Source of the DNA: Celerinatantimonas sp046054165
Lineage (GTDB): Bacteria > Pseudomonadota > Gammaproteobacteria > Enterobacterales > Celerinatantimonadaceae
Direction: 5' to 3'
NCBI RefSeq assembly: GCF_046054165.1
Contig: NZ_JBFNXK010000009.1
Location: 62,001 to 126,000 of the forward strand
DNA: 64,000 nt
How positions within the stretch are numbered: position 1 is the stretch's first letter; each line of letters begins with the position of its first letter. Both the position numbers and the translations under genes were made by a program. Below, one piece after another: positions 8,896 to 17,738 of the stretch. A model generated the notes under the pieces. It was given only the letters and a program-made list of their open reading frames with translations. It did not search any database and was not told the origin of the DNA.

Positions 8896-9746
8896 CGGAA
8901 TAACTCCTTGTGATGAGCGGATTTATTAAGATGTAACGGCTCTTTATGGCCCACTTCATCCATATACAACGACAACGTAGGAAACTGGCGGCGGATCTGT
9001 CTGGAAACCACATCCGGCAACAACTGGTTAATTTTGGCGAACAGTTTCTCCGGCCAACCGATCCAACGACTTGAAGTTTCCGACACAAACATCTGCGCGA
9101 TAATTTCAGCCACCGTTTCCGGTGCATCCTCACGATTTCCGAGAGAGGCATTCATCTGCACAATCAACGGCTGATTCAGTGGGGTCCGGGTCGCCCGGGG
9201 AGCCACATACAACACCCGAACGCCTAAACCGGATAATTCCCGATCCAGCGCCTCACTAAATCGATGTAACCCCGACTTCGCGGCACAATAACAGCTATAT
9301 CCGGGATAACCGATAGACCCAAAAGTAGAACCGACATTTAAAATAATTCCAGGGCGATTCATGTTAGGGAGCACCATATGGCACACTTCAATCGGCGTAA
9401 TTAAATTCAGTTGTAACTCCTGTTCGATGTCGGAGAGTCCACGACGTTCAAACCAGTTAAATTCATAATGACCAGCATTATTGATGAGGCCATCGATACT
9501 CACGCCCTGCGTTTTAAGTTCAGTCAACTGGGTATCAAATTGACGCCGCCCCTCAGTCGTTGCCAAATCAGCTTCGATTAAATAATGAGGTCCACCGGGA
9601 AGATCGCGCTGCAATGCATATAATTTTGCCAGTGAGCGCCCGACTAAAACCAGATTGACCTCTTGTAAGGCAAATTGATGTGCAATGGCAGAACCGATCC
9701 CACCACTGGCACCGGTCAAAATAATCGTCTTATGCGCTAACTGCAT
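8892..9746 (-). CDS. Short-chain dehydrogenase/reductase
   Basis: NAD(P)-dependent oxidoreductase of the classical SDR family, 284 aa. It has TGASGGIG (11-18) for the dinucleotide, NNAG (89-92), catalytic Ser140 and the Tyr153-x3-Lys157 pair. The C-terminal 60 residues are longer than in a minimal SDR and contain a hydrophobic-basic stretch that might touch the membrane. It overlaps the upstream metalloprotein gene by 17 nt and the downstream TPR gene by 4 nt. Given the acyl-activating ligase two genes upstream, the substrate may be a fatty acyl or fatty-aldehyde derivative; that is inference from context only. Confidence 0.82.
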   Translation of the reverse strand: MQLAHKTIILTGASGGIGSAIAHQFALQEVNLVLVGRSLAKLYALQRDLPGGPHYLIEADLATTEGRRQFDTQLTELKTQGVSIDGLINNAGHYEFNWFERRGLSDIEQELQLNLITPIEVCHMVLPNMNRPGIILNVGSTFGSIGYPGYSCYCAAKSGLHRFSEALDRELSGLGVRVLYVAPRATRTPLNQPLIVQMNASLGNREDAPETVAEIIAQMFVSETSSRWIGWPEKLFAKINQLLPDVVSRQIRRQFPTLSLYMDEVGHKEPLHLNKSAHHKELFR

Positions 9747-10443
9747 GGGAAATTCCTACTGGTTCGTTCAAAGATGATGACGCTACCGGTAACTGACGAA
9801 GCATTTCACCATACAGGTGAAAAACCCGGTTGGCTGAATCAATGATGACCTGTTGGTCCAAAGGCGATTCAACACGATTCATCAATCGTTCAAAAAGCTG
9901 AATATGTTCCTGATCAAGCGTACTGTGCGAGGTCAGATAGCTCATTGCGGCTTCTGGTAAATCAAGCCGATGGCGGATCAACTCAGCCATATTGCCTCCG
10001 ATGCTGACGCTGGTTCCTTCCAGAACCCAGACCATTCCAAATAACGCCAGAGGATTATGTCGGTCAATTTGGTGATAGAGATAAGCCACCATCAATTCAA
10101 TCGGCCAACCCACCCGGCCTTCTCCCTGGTTATCCCGGACCATCTGCGCATTAGCGCCCAGAGCCGCGATATCATCTAAAATCCATTCATGATGGCCGCT
10201 TTCTTCTTCAATATATTCACCGATAGCCTGTCGCAACCATTCATATTCTTCAGACAATCGTCCACCACAGGCCATTAACAGTGGCACCGTATGTTTAACA
10301 TGGTGATAAGCCTGAGTCAGAAACTGACGATAACTTTCCTTATTAATGAGACCTTGCTGACAGGCCGCCAAAATCGGAGCCTGTAGCATTTGCTCGCGTG
10401 CTTTTTGGGTTTCCTGTTTAAGGATAGTAAAAAATAAGCTCAT
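9730..10443 (-). CDS. Haem-oxygenase-like (TenA/UndA-type) metalloprotein
   Basis: All-helical protein of 237 aa with the pattern of the haem-oxygenase-like di-iron oxidase and TenA superfamily. Candidate metal ligands are Glu81 with His84/His85 in EEESGHHEW, Glu142 in VWVLEGTS, and Asp177 with His180 in STLDQEH. Relatives are often annotated as iron-containing redox enzyme or, misleadingly, TenA transcriptional regulator. Members such as UndA act on fatty acids with iron and oxygen. It overlaps the ligase stop by 4 nt. Together with ligase and SDR it suggests an oxidative fatty-acyl tailoring step, which is inferred, not shown. Confidence 0.75.
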   Translation of the reverse strand: MSLFFTILKQETQKAREQMLQAPILAACQQGLINKESYRQFLTQAYHHVKHTVPLLMACGGRLSEEYEWLRQAIGEYIEEESGHHEWILDDIAALGANAQMVRDNQGEGRVGWPIELMVAYLYHQIDRHNPLALFGMVWVLEGTSVSIGGNMAELIRHRLDLPEAAMSYLTSHSTLDQEHIQLFERLMNRVESPLDQQVIIDSANRVFHLYGEMLRQLPVASSSLNEPVGISHAVSA

Positions 10444-11921
10444 CGCAGTGTTTCCTCATAAAAAGGCGTTGTAGATCCAATCATTAAATGATCGGCTAAT
10501 AATTGATGTAGGTGTTGGCAAGGTTGCTGACCCACTGCAGGGATCCGATGACGAACCGGACGTCCATTTGCCGTAAACCAGCCTTCCTGAACAGGCCACT
10601 GGTTCAGTACTCCAATTTCTTTAATCTGTGCGTAATCGGGTAAATTCGTGTTGAGCTCGGCAATCGCATCCTGAACCCGACCCGGATCCGCATGACAAAC
10701 CCAAGCGCTTAAATGCGGCTGACCTTCCCCAACGACAATCATTCGGCTCAGCTCAGGATAAATTTGAGCTTCAGATTCAATCCATTCCGGTGAAATATTG
10801 CGGCCAAAGCTGGTAATCAAAATATTTTTACGCCGTCCCAGAATGGTGATGAATCCCTGCGCATCAATCTGTGCCAGATCACCGGTGGCTAACCATGGTT
10901 CAGTAAACGGTTGCCCTAAATATCCCAGTGCTTTAGGTCCACAAACTTCCAGCTCTCGCTGTTCATTCACCCGGACTTGTAAATGAGATAACACCTGACC
11001 ACTGGTTCCGGCTTTGTGATGTAACGGCGTATTCAATGTCACGACCGAACCGCATTCCGACAGTCCATAACCTTCATAAACCGGAATGCCTAAATAACGC
11101 GCCTGATCGATTAACTTAGCCGAAACCCGGGCACCACCGACCGCCACAAAGTCCAGTGAATAAGCCAACTGCGGCTGCTTTGCGACCAGATGTAACAACA
11201 ACTGTAAAATCGCAGGCGTCAAGACCAGAGAATGCGGTTGATGTTGTTGCAATGCCTGCGCAAACCGCGCTGGATCCAACTGGCTGGAACCAATCAGTCC
11301 CACCGATTCACCGCTGAGTACCACCGTGGTTTTTCCAAGCCACAACGGCACATAAATCCCGGTAATATTTTCGAGCAACGTCGATAACGGCAACATCACC
11401 AGATGCTTGGTCACGGTAGTCTGATGCTCAATGACCGATGCCAATTGCATGCACACTTCATCTAAATGGGTTGCACTTAAGCAAACCCCTTTAGGCATCC
11501 CACTGGAACCGGAGGTAAAGGTCAATTTAGCCGTTCCCGGCAGCCATTGTTCCTGACTCTCTGCAGAAGGATGATAATCTTCGGTCACCTCACTATCCCA
11601 ATCACCGATAAGCAGATCACAACCACTTTGAGCCAAAATATGCCGAATCTGATTGTTTGAGAAAAACATAGGAATAGGCACAATCGGGATCCCAGCGACC
11701 ATGGCAGCCAGATCCGTCACCACCCAATCCAGATTGTTTTCACTGCGCAGTGCAATACAATGGGGAGCCTGTTCCTGCAGATAAGCCACCTGATCTAAAA
11801 CGCGCTGATACAACTGCGAGTAAGAAACTGAAATCAACTGTCCCTGTTGCTCACAAATCACCGCCGGATAATCGCCACGATTCATCGCATGTGCAGCTAG
11901 TCGAGTGATTAAAAGGCACAT
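10440..11921 (-). CDS. Adenylate-forming (ANL) acyl-activating ligase
   Basis: Member of the AMP-binding superfamily, 493 aa, related to fatty acyl-CoA/ACP ligases. It has the P-loop TFTSGSSGMPKG (134-145), EGYGLSECG (283-291), ATGD (345-348) and the hinge GRRKNILI (from 362). At the C-terminal lysine position the sequence reads NGRPVR, with Arg454 where the adenylation lysine is expected. The start ATG at 11921 overlaps the previous stop (TAATG) and follows GGGAGG; the open frame extends upstream but that part only shadows the preceding gene. No carrier protein is encoded nearby. Likely role: activating a fatty or amino acid for the operon's pathway. Confidence 0.85.
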   Translation of the reverse strand: MCLLITRLAAHAMNRGDYPAVICEQQGQLISVSYSQLYQRVLDQVAYLQEQAPHCIALRSENNLDWVVTDLAAMVAGIPIVPIPMFFSNNQIRHILAQSGCDLLIGDWDSEVTEDYHPSAESQEQWLPGTAKLTFTSGSSGMPKGVCLSATHLDEVCMQLASVIEHQTTVTKHLVMLPLSTLLENITGIYVPLWLGKTTVVLSGESVGLIGSSQLDPARFAQALQQHQPHSLVLTPAILQLLLHLVAKQPQLAYSLDFVAVGGARVSAKLIDQARYLGIPVYEGYGLSECGSVVTLNTPLHHKAGTSGQVLSHLQVRVNEQRELEVCGPKALGYLGQPFTEPWLATGDLAQIDAQGFITILGRRKNILITSFGRNISPEWIESEAQIYPELSRMIVVGEGQPHLSAWVCHADPGRVQDAIAELNTNLPDYAQIKEIGVLNQWPVQEGWFTANGRPVRHRIPAVGQQPCQHLHQLLADHLMIGSTTPFYEETLR

Positions 11922-12526
11922 TATTGAACCTCCCGTAACGAAGCGATGGGAGACTCGGGATACAGATATTGAACGCCTTGAGCCAGCAATCCTCCCATCA
12001 CCTGAGGTCGATGCTGGTAGTAATCGCCCCACTGCTGAGGATTCGCAACGGCATCCGCATGAGCAGCAGCTAAAATCTGTGGTTTTAATCGCATCCGTTG
12101 CATCAGGGCTAATAGCGGTCCGGTCGCGGTAAAAATGCAACTCCGGTATCCCATCGTCAGTAATTGACGTGCCATCAGATAAAAATGAGCCCGGGAAAAA
12201 CCGGATGAAAAAGAGGCAAGCTGACCGAATTCAATCAACTGTTCACGAGCAACTGTTTCGCCTAAAGCCGAGGCAATCAAGGTCTCCGCCGGAGCATCCA
12301 GATACTGTTCAAGAAACAAAGGTTCATCGGCCGCACAGCGGATCCCACACACCGAAACCAACTGCTGCTGTTGAAAAAGGGCTAGATAGACCGGCATAAA
12401 AGTTTCAAGTTGTGCGTCAAAAGCACATTGATAACGCTGGGTAACATAAGCTTCGATCATCGATCGATAGGGATGCTCTTGAGAAATTGTGAGCAACTGA
12501 AGTGGTGCCTGAAACTGACTCGTCAT
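11921..12526 (-). CDS. Thermostable haemolysin-family protein
   Basis: First gene of the PmrA-box operon, 201 aa. It resembles the delta-VPH thermostable haemolysin family found in Vibrio and relatives, a family whose fold, as I recall, is acetyltransferase-like rather than pore-forming. Visible family-like blocks are EFGQLASF, the FTATGPL segment and the C-terminal WGDYYQHRPQVMGG. It has no signal peptide or membrane segment, so a cytoplasmic N- or O-acyltransferase role is more plausible than a secreted toxin. AGGAG sits nine bases upstream of the ATG. Its stop overlaps the ligase start by one nucleotide, so the two are coupled. Confidence 0.75.
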   Translation of the reverse strand: MTSQFQAPLQLLTISQEHPYRSMIEAYVTQRYQCAFDAQLETFMPVYLALFQQQQLVSVCGIRCAADEPLFLEQYLDAPAETLIASALGETVAREQLIEFGQLASFSSGFSRAHFYLMARQLLTMGYRSCIFTATGPLLALMQRMRLKPQILAAAHADAVANPQQWGDYYQHRPQVMGGLLAQGVQYLYPESPIASLREVQ

Positions 12527-12569
12527 AAGCGCTCTCCTACAAACGTTGGAGATAGCTTAAAAAGTCAAA

Positions 12570-12586
12570 CTTAAGAAAGACTTAAG
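12570..12586 (-). promoter_or_regulatory. PmrA box upstream of the seven-gene operon
   Basis: CTTAAG-N5-CTTAAG on the minus strand, an exact copy of the PmrA consensus half-sites with 11-nt period. It is 44 nt upstream of the thermostable-haemolysin-family start. A further CTTAAA half-site lies at 12556-12561. It predicts that PmrA controls this operon, including its own gene. Confidence 0.8.
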
Positions 12587-12744
12587 ATAACTATTTTTTT
12601 AGTATGTTTTTTATAATTTATTGTTTTTTATATATTTTTAAAAATAAAAAATACTGAATTTATGGCCGTTTCTCAGCGTTGAGAGCACCATTGAGGGCCA
12701 ATTCTGAAAGATAAATTTTTAAATGATTAACCTCACTTAACTCA

Positions 12745-12772
12745 TTGTATTGCACACTAAAAAGCGTAGAAT
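12745..12772 (+). promoter_or_regulatory. Sigma-70-type promoter of the tRNA-Ser gene
   Basis: A -35 element TTGTAT (12745-12750) and a -10 element TAGAAT (12767-12772) with a 16-bp spacer end 13 nt before the tRNA. The flanking GC-rich CCTCCCC is discriminator-like. Confidence 0.55.
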
Positions 12773-12785
12773 ACCTCCCCATTGC

Positions 12786-12875
<90 letters not shown>

Positions 12876-12976
12876 ATTTAATCTTCACTTTCACTGACCT
12901 GCATGTTTTATCCCAATCTCATTAAGATAAACAGGCTGTGGACGCCAGCCATCACCGACGCCCTCATTTATTTCAA

Positions 12977-14305
12977 TTACAACTTAGCGTGATAAATCAC
13001 CCGATTCACTACATTTTCTAAATATTCCTGCTGACCCGATACCGGCTCCGGTGCGATTGCATGTGACAACGAATAATCAGCTAATGCAGCCAATGAAAAG
13101 TCCCCCTGCATAATTCGCTGACCCAGCGGCCGCTCCCACCCGGCATAACGCGCTTGCACATGCTGTGCTAGTTTTCCGGATTCAATTAATTCTGCCGCTT
13201 TCAAAAGTGCCAGCGCCATGGTGTCCATACCACCGATATGCCCATAGAATAGATCATCCGGATCAATAGAAGGCCGTCTGACTTTTGCATCAAAATTCAA
13301 TCCTCCGGTGGTAAACCCACCGTGTCGGAGCAATTCGTACATCATCAACGTATTTTCTTCGACGCTATTTGGGAACTGGTCGGTATCCCATCCGGATTGA
13401 GGATCGCCTCGGTTCGCATCAATCGACCCCATGATCCCGAGGGCATTGGCCATCGCCACTTCATGCTGGAAAGTATGCCCGGCCAAAGTGGCATGGTTCG
13501 CTTCAATATTGACTTTCACTTCATCTTCCAAATGGAATTGTTTTAAAAATCCATACACCGTGGCCACGTCAAAATCATACTGATGTTTGGTGGGCTCCTG
13601 CGGTTTAGGTTCGATCAAAATGGTACCTTTAAAGCCAATTTTATGTTTATGTTCGACCACCATCTGCATCAATCGACCTAACTGTTCCCGTTCATGACGC
13701 AAATCAGTATTCAACAATGTTTCATAGCCTTCACGCCCGCCCCATAACACATAATTTTGTCCGCCCAATTTCATGGTGGCATTCATCGCATTGGCGATCT
13801 GAGTCGCTGCAAACGCGAAGACTTCTGGATCGGGATTAGTCGCTGCACCATTGGTATAACGCGGGTTCGTAAAGGCATTGGCGGTTCCCCACAACAGTTT
13901 TACTCCAGTCTGCTGCTGTTTTTCGCCCAGCACATCCACCATACGCGCCATATTTTCGGTAAACTCTTTAATCCCGGCACCTTCCGGTGCCACATCCACA
14001 TCATGAAAACAATAGTAAGGCGTGTTCAGTTTTTTAAAGAATTCAAAGGCAACATCCGCTTTCATAAGCGCCATAGCCATTGGATCGCCCGGTTGCTGCC
14101 AGGGGCGTTTAAAAGATCCGCTCCCAAACATATCCGCACCAACCCAGGCAAAGGTATGCCAGTAACACACCGAGAATCGCAACTGTTCCTGCATTGATTT
14201 TCCCAGCACCTGACGCTGAGGATCATAGTAGCGAAATGCGAATGGATTCTGACTTTCCGGGCCTTCATATTTAATTTGATCGACGTTTTTAAAAAATTCA
14301 CTCAT
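12977..14305 (-). CDS. xylA: Xylose isomerase
   Basis: Cytoplasmic TIM-barrel enzyme converting D-xylose to D-xylulose with two divalent metals. At 442 aa it matches the E. coli type. It has the catalytic-base region CFHDVDVAPEG, the metal Glu-x-Lys segment LIEPKPQEPTKHQYDFD, NIEANHATLAGH with metal Glu and His, and the Asp metal motif NFDAKVRRPS. The ATG is preceded by GAGG. It lies 60 nt downstream of the xylose transporter gene in the same direction and is probably co-transcribed with it. Confidence 0.97.
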   Translation of the reverse strand: MSEFFKNVDQIKYEGPESQNPFAFRYYDPQRQVLGKSMQEQLRFSVCYWHTFAWVGADMFGSGSFKRPWQQPGDPMAMALMKADVAFEFFKKLNTPYYCFHDVDVAPEGAGIKEFTENMARMVDVLGEKQQQTGVKLLWGTANAFTNPRYTNGAATNPDPEVFAFAATQIANAMNATMKLGGQNYVLWGGREGYETLLNTDLRHEREQLGRLMQMVVEHKHKIGFKGTILIEPKPQEPTKHQYDFDVATVYGFLKQFHLEDEVKVNIEANHATLAGHTFQHEVAMANALGIMGSIDANRGDPQSGWDTDQFPNSVEENTLMMYELLRHGGFTTGGLNFDAKVRRPSIDPDDLFYGHIGGMDTMALALLKAAELIESGKLAQHVQARYAGWERPLGQRIMQGDFSLAALADYSLSHAIAPEPVSGQQEYLENVVNRVIYHAKL

Positions 14306-14365
14306 TTTATTTACCTCGTCATGATTGATTCTTAACGCCCCGCCAATACTGTGGCGGGAACAGAG

Positions 14366-15775
14366 TTAAAGAGCATGGGAATGATGGGATGCATGGGACG
14401 ATTCCGACTCCCGTGTTGATTTTTTGTGCCAGAGACTTTCGAGCTGTTCCAGTGAGCGGCCTTTGGTTTCAGGCACCCATTTGTAGATGAAAAACACGGT
14501 AAATAGGCCCATGACACCGTATAGCCAGAATGGAAATCCGCCATTAAACGCCTGATAGATCCAACTACTTTTGGCGTTCATCATCGGGAAGGTTTGTGAG
14601 ACAGCAAAATTCGCCAGCCACTGGGCAAATACAGCGATAGACAGCGCTTTGGAGCGGACATTATTCGGGAAGATCTCGGCCAGTAGCACCCAAGTCACCG
14701 GCCCCAGCGATAGTGCAAACGCGGCAATATAAGACAGCACGAAAATCAGCAGATAACCCCCGATAGCATTCAGGTAAGCCGCGGTGCCAATCACAATGAT
14801 ACTGACCGCCATCACCGCAGCCCCGACCATCATCAGAGGGCGGCGGCCGAATTTATCCACGGTTAAAATAGCGATCACAGTGAATGAGAGATTAACGGCC
14901 CCCACCAGCACCGTCTGTAGTAGTGCCACATCAATCGATGAGTGACTGAATCCTTTTAAAATCACCGGAGCATAATATAAAAAGACGTTAATCCCGGTGA
15001 TCTGCTGAAACACGCTGAGCAGAATACCGATCACCAGTAATCCGATCAGTCCCTGTGCCACAATGCTGCCTTGAGACTGTTGCATGGAATTTTGGATCTC
15101 TGTCCACTGTTGTTTAGCCTGTTCCGGTGAATTCAGACGATTCAGCAGGGCCTGTGCCTGTTGGTCTCGATGCTGAAGCGCCAACCAACGAGGAGTTTCG
15201 GGCACGATAAACAGCAACCCTAAGAACAACCCGGCCGGGATAATTTCAGAGCCGAACATATAGCGCCAGCCCACCTGATTCAGCCAGCTGTCAGGGCCCA
15301 ACAAAGCAATGCCATAGTTGACAAAATAGACCACCAGCATGCCGAAGATAATCGCAAACTGGTTACAGGCCACCAGTCCACCTCGTTTTCCCGGTGGCGC
15401 AATTTCAGCGATATACATCGGTGAAACCATCGAGGCGATGCCGACACCTAAACCACCGATGATCCGGTAGATCACAAAGCTCCAGTCACTGCCAGCTACT
15501 GCCGAACCGATGGCCGAAACCAAAAATAAAATCGCCGCGATGATCAGTGCGCCTCGCCGACCGTAACGACTACTGAGCATTCCGGCCAGCAACGCCCCGA
15601 AAACACAGCCAATCAATGCCGACGAGGCTGCAAATCCCAGCTGTGCCGGCGTCAGCTGAAAGTAAAACTGTAATGCTTCTGTTGCACCCGAGATCACGGC
15701 CGTATCATAGCCAAACAACAAACCACCAAGTGCAACCACTAATGTCAGACCAAGTACATGTGTAGGGGTTTTCAT
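14366..15775 (-). CDS. xylE: D-xylose:proton symporter (sugar porter MFS)
   Basis: Twelve-helix inner-membrane major facilitator of 469 aa. It has GGLLFGYDTAVISGA in helix 1, the RYGRRGAL loop, PETPRWLA after helix 6, DKFGRRPLM, and the closing PETKGRSLEQLE. These are diagnostic of the sugar porter family. Its place directly before xylA points to xylose. It could in principle carry another pentose or hexose. Its own promoter region (15776-16104) holds a CRP-like half site and is separated from xylB. Confidence 0.9.
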   Translation of the reverse strand: MKTPTHVLGLTLVVALGGLLFGYDTAVISGATEALQFYFQLTPAQLGFAASSALIGCVFGALLAGMLSSRYGRRGALIIAAILFLVSAIGSAVAGSDWSFVIYRIIGGLGVGIASMVSPMYIAEIAPPGKRGGLVACNQFAIIFGMLVVYFVNYGIALLGPDSWLNQVGWRYMFGSEIIPAGLFLGLLFIVPETPRWLALQHRDQQAQALLNRLNSPEQAKQQWTEIQNSMQQSQGSIVAQGLIGLLVIGILLSVFQQITGINVFLYYAPVILKGFSHSSIDVALLQTVLVGAVNLSFTVIAILTVDKFGRRPLMMVGAAVMAVSIIVIGTAAYLNAIGGYLLIFVLSYIAAFALSLGPVTWVLLAEIFPNNVRSKALSIAVFAQWLANFAVSQTFPMMNAKSSWIYQAFNGGFPFWLYGVMGLFTVFFIYKWVPETKGRSLEQLESLWHKKSTRESESSHASHHSHAL

Positions 15776-15875
15776 GTTTATTCTCCATGAATTAATGGTT
15801 ACCTGTTCATCTTAAAAGTCCGCCTGAAGGGGCGAAATTATGTTTATCGACAACCGCTTTACGGGATTTGGTTAA

Positions 15876-15891
15876 TGTGAGCTATTACAAA
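15876..15891. promoter_or_regulatory. Possible CRP site upstream of xylE
   Basis: TGTGAGCTATTACAAA matches the left half of the CRP consensus (TGTGA-N6-TCACA) fully and the right half poorly. It lies about 100 nt upstream of the transporter start, a position that would suit catabolite activation of xylose genes. Confidence 0.35.
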
Positions 15892-16056
15892 TTTTTCACG
15901 TTTCAATAACCATCGATAAAGATTATGGAATTAACAATGTTAAATATCTTATTGTTTAGTAAGGAAATATTTTAAGAAAGCAAGATAACCAAGGAGGATT
16001 TTTACGTCATTGCTACAAAAAAGAGACAGGACAGCTCAGCAGTGAATGGTTCGGAT

Positions 16057-16083
16057 ACTCTGGCAAGTTCAACTTGCCAGAGT
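16057..16083 (-). terminator. Perfect 27-nt palindrome downstream of xylB
   Basis: ACTCTGGCAAGTT and its exact reverse complement flank a single C. Folded as RNA it is a very strong hairpin 22 nt past the xylB stop. No T tract follows on the minus strand, so terminator, stability hairpin or protein-binding palindrome are all possible. Confidence 0.5.
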
Positions 16084-16104
16084 AATAGGCCAGATGACTA
16101 GCAC

Positions 16105-17565
16105 TTATGAGTAAAGTGATTGGATCGCCGGATAGAGTGCCTTAAATTTCTCACGCCGAGCTTGCAAGCGCTGATGATGCTCCAGATGCACAACATGACG
16201 CGCCAACAGTGGGGGTTGAGGGCAGCCATCGGCAATCTGTAGATCAGGGTTCACGCCCAACATGGCCAGTCGCGCCGCGCCCAGCCCCGGGCCGACTTCA
16301 CCACCAGCCCGATAGGTCATTTCCATACCTAACACATCGGCCAGTAATGCGCGCCAATAAGCACTTTGGGCTCCGCCCCCGATAAGAGTCACTTCATTGG
16401 GCACAAACCCGGTTTGATGAACAGCATCCACCCCATCGGCAAACGCAAAAGCGACCCCTTCTAACACAGCTTGCACTAATTCTTCGGGGCCGGTTTGATG
16501 CGTCAACCCAAAAAACACACCTTGAGCATTCGGGTTGTTATGAGGCGTCCGCTCACCGGATAAATAAGGCAAAAAGATCACTGAATTCTGCTGTAATCGC
16601 TCAGACTTAGCCTCCACAAGTTGTAGTAATGTCGCTACGCTCTCTGTGCCGGTTAACCGACACGCCCAATCCAGACATGAAGCCGCACTTAAAATCACAG
16701 ACATCATGTGCCAGGTTTTGGGGATCGCATGACAAAAGCAATGTAAGGCCGCTCCCGGATTGCTACGTACACCGTCACTCACGGCAAAATAAACACCAGA
16801 CGTTCCCAGTGATAGCATGGCTTGCCCCGGTGAATGGATCCCAACTCCCAACGCACCGGCTGCATTATCTCCCCCTCCCGCAACCACGGGCACCCGGTTC
16901 ATCCCCCACTGCTGAGCAATATCATCGCGCAGGTAGCCGGTAATTTCCGGCCCTTCATATAAAGTGGGCATTTGCTCCCGCGTCAGCCCCGTTGCACCGA
17001 GTAAGGTGTCATCCCAATCCCGGCGGGCTAAATTAAGCCATAAGGTTCCGGCAGAATCGGACATATCACTGGCATAATCACCGGTCATTCGATATCGCAA
17101 GTAATCTTTAGGTAGCAACACCTGATCAATCTGCCTGAAAACATCCGCTTCATGCTGTTGCAGCCATTTCAGTTTCGGGGCCGTAAATCCCGGCATCATC
17201 ATATTACCGGTCCGTTCCCGACTATCCGGAACGCTCTGCTCTAGTAACCGACACTGCTCGGCGCTGCGGCCATCATTCCATAAAATCGCCGGACGAAGCA
17301 CCTGTCCCTGCCGATCCAGCAGCGTTGCACCATGCATCTGCCCGGATAAACCAATCGCCTGAACGCGTTTTAGATCGACCTGCTCCGATAATGCTGCAAT
17401 CGCCTGCCCGGTCGCCTGCCACCACTGCTGTGGTGACTGTTCACTCCAGAGTGGATGGGGCCGATCAACTTGCAACGGCGCACTGGCGCTAGCGATAAGA
17501 ACACCGGCCTCATCAATTGTGATCACCTTGACCGCCGATGTGCCTAAGTCAATTCCCATATACAT
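16105..17565 (-). CDS. xylB: Xylulokinase
   Basis: FGGY-family sugar kinase of 486 aa that phosphorylates D-xylulose to xylulose 5-phosphate. It begins GIDLGTSAVKV (phosphate-1 loop) and has the substrate region SGQMHGATLLD, the catalytic-base block GGGDNAAGALGVG and the adenosine motif LIGGGAQSAYWR. It is divergent from xylR and separated from xylE-xylA by 329 nt, so it probably has its own XylR-controlled promoter in the 17566-17738 interval. The intervening hairpin argues against readthrough to xylE. Confidence 0.95.
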   Translation of the reverse strand: MYMGIDLGTSAVKVITIDEAGVLIASASAPLQVDRPHPLWSEQSPQQWWQATGQAIAALSEQVDLKRVQAIGLSGQMHGATLLDRQGQVLRPAILWNDGRSAEQCRLLEQSVPDSRERTGNMMMPGFTAPKLKWLQQHEADVFRQIDQVLLPKDYLRYRMTGDYASDMSDSAGTLWLNLARRDWDDTLLGATGLTREQMPTLYEGPEITGYLRDDIAQQWGMNRVPVVAGGGDNAAGALGVGIHSPGQAMLSLGTSGVYFAVSDGVRSNPGAALHCFCHAIPKTWHMMSVILSAASCLDWACRLTGTESVATLLQLVEAKSERLQQNSVIFLPYLSGERTPHNNPNAQGVFFGLTHQTGPEELVQAVLEGVAFAFADGVDAVHQTGFVPNEVTLIGGGAQSAYWRALLADVLGMEMTYRAGGEVGPGLGAARLAMLGVNPDLQIADGCPQPPLLARHVVHLEHHQRLQARREKFKALYPAIQSLYS

Positions 17566-17738
17566 CTTGAAACTCCCGCATCAATCGAATTGTATTTATC
17601 GTGAGGGGAAAACATCGATAACTCAATTACGTTTTTTCATAATGAATTTTCGTGATTTCGTCAACGGGCGATAGCTCACAAACTGAACGAATATCTTTCT
17701 TTAAGCTGAGTCACAGCCATAAAATAGGGGGAATTCGC

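Noticed and set aside
11922..12140. N-terminal extension of the ligase reading frame (73 codons)
   Set aside because: It lies wholly inside the preceding gene, is Ser/Cys/Arg-rich and unlike any ligase; GGGAGG and a TAATG overlap mark the real start at 11921.
11921..12526. Reading the thermostable-haemolysin-family gene as a secreted toxin
   Set aside because: No signal peptide, membrane segment or secretion partner; the operon is biosynthetic, so an acyltransferase-like role fits better.
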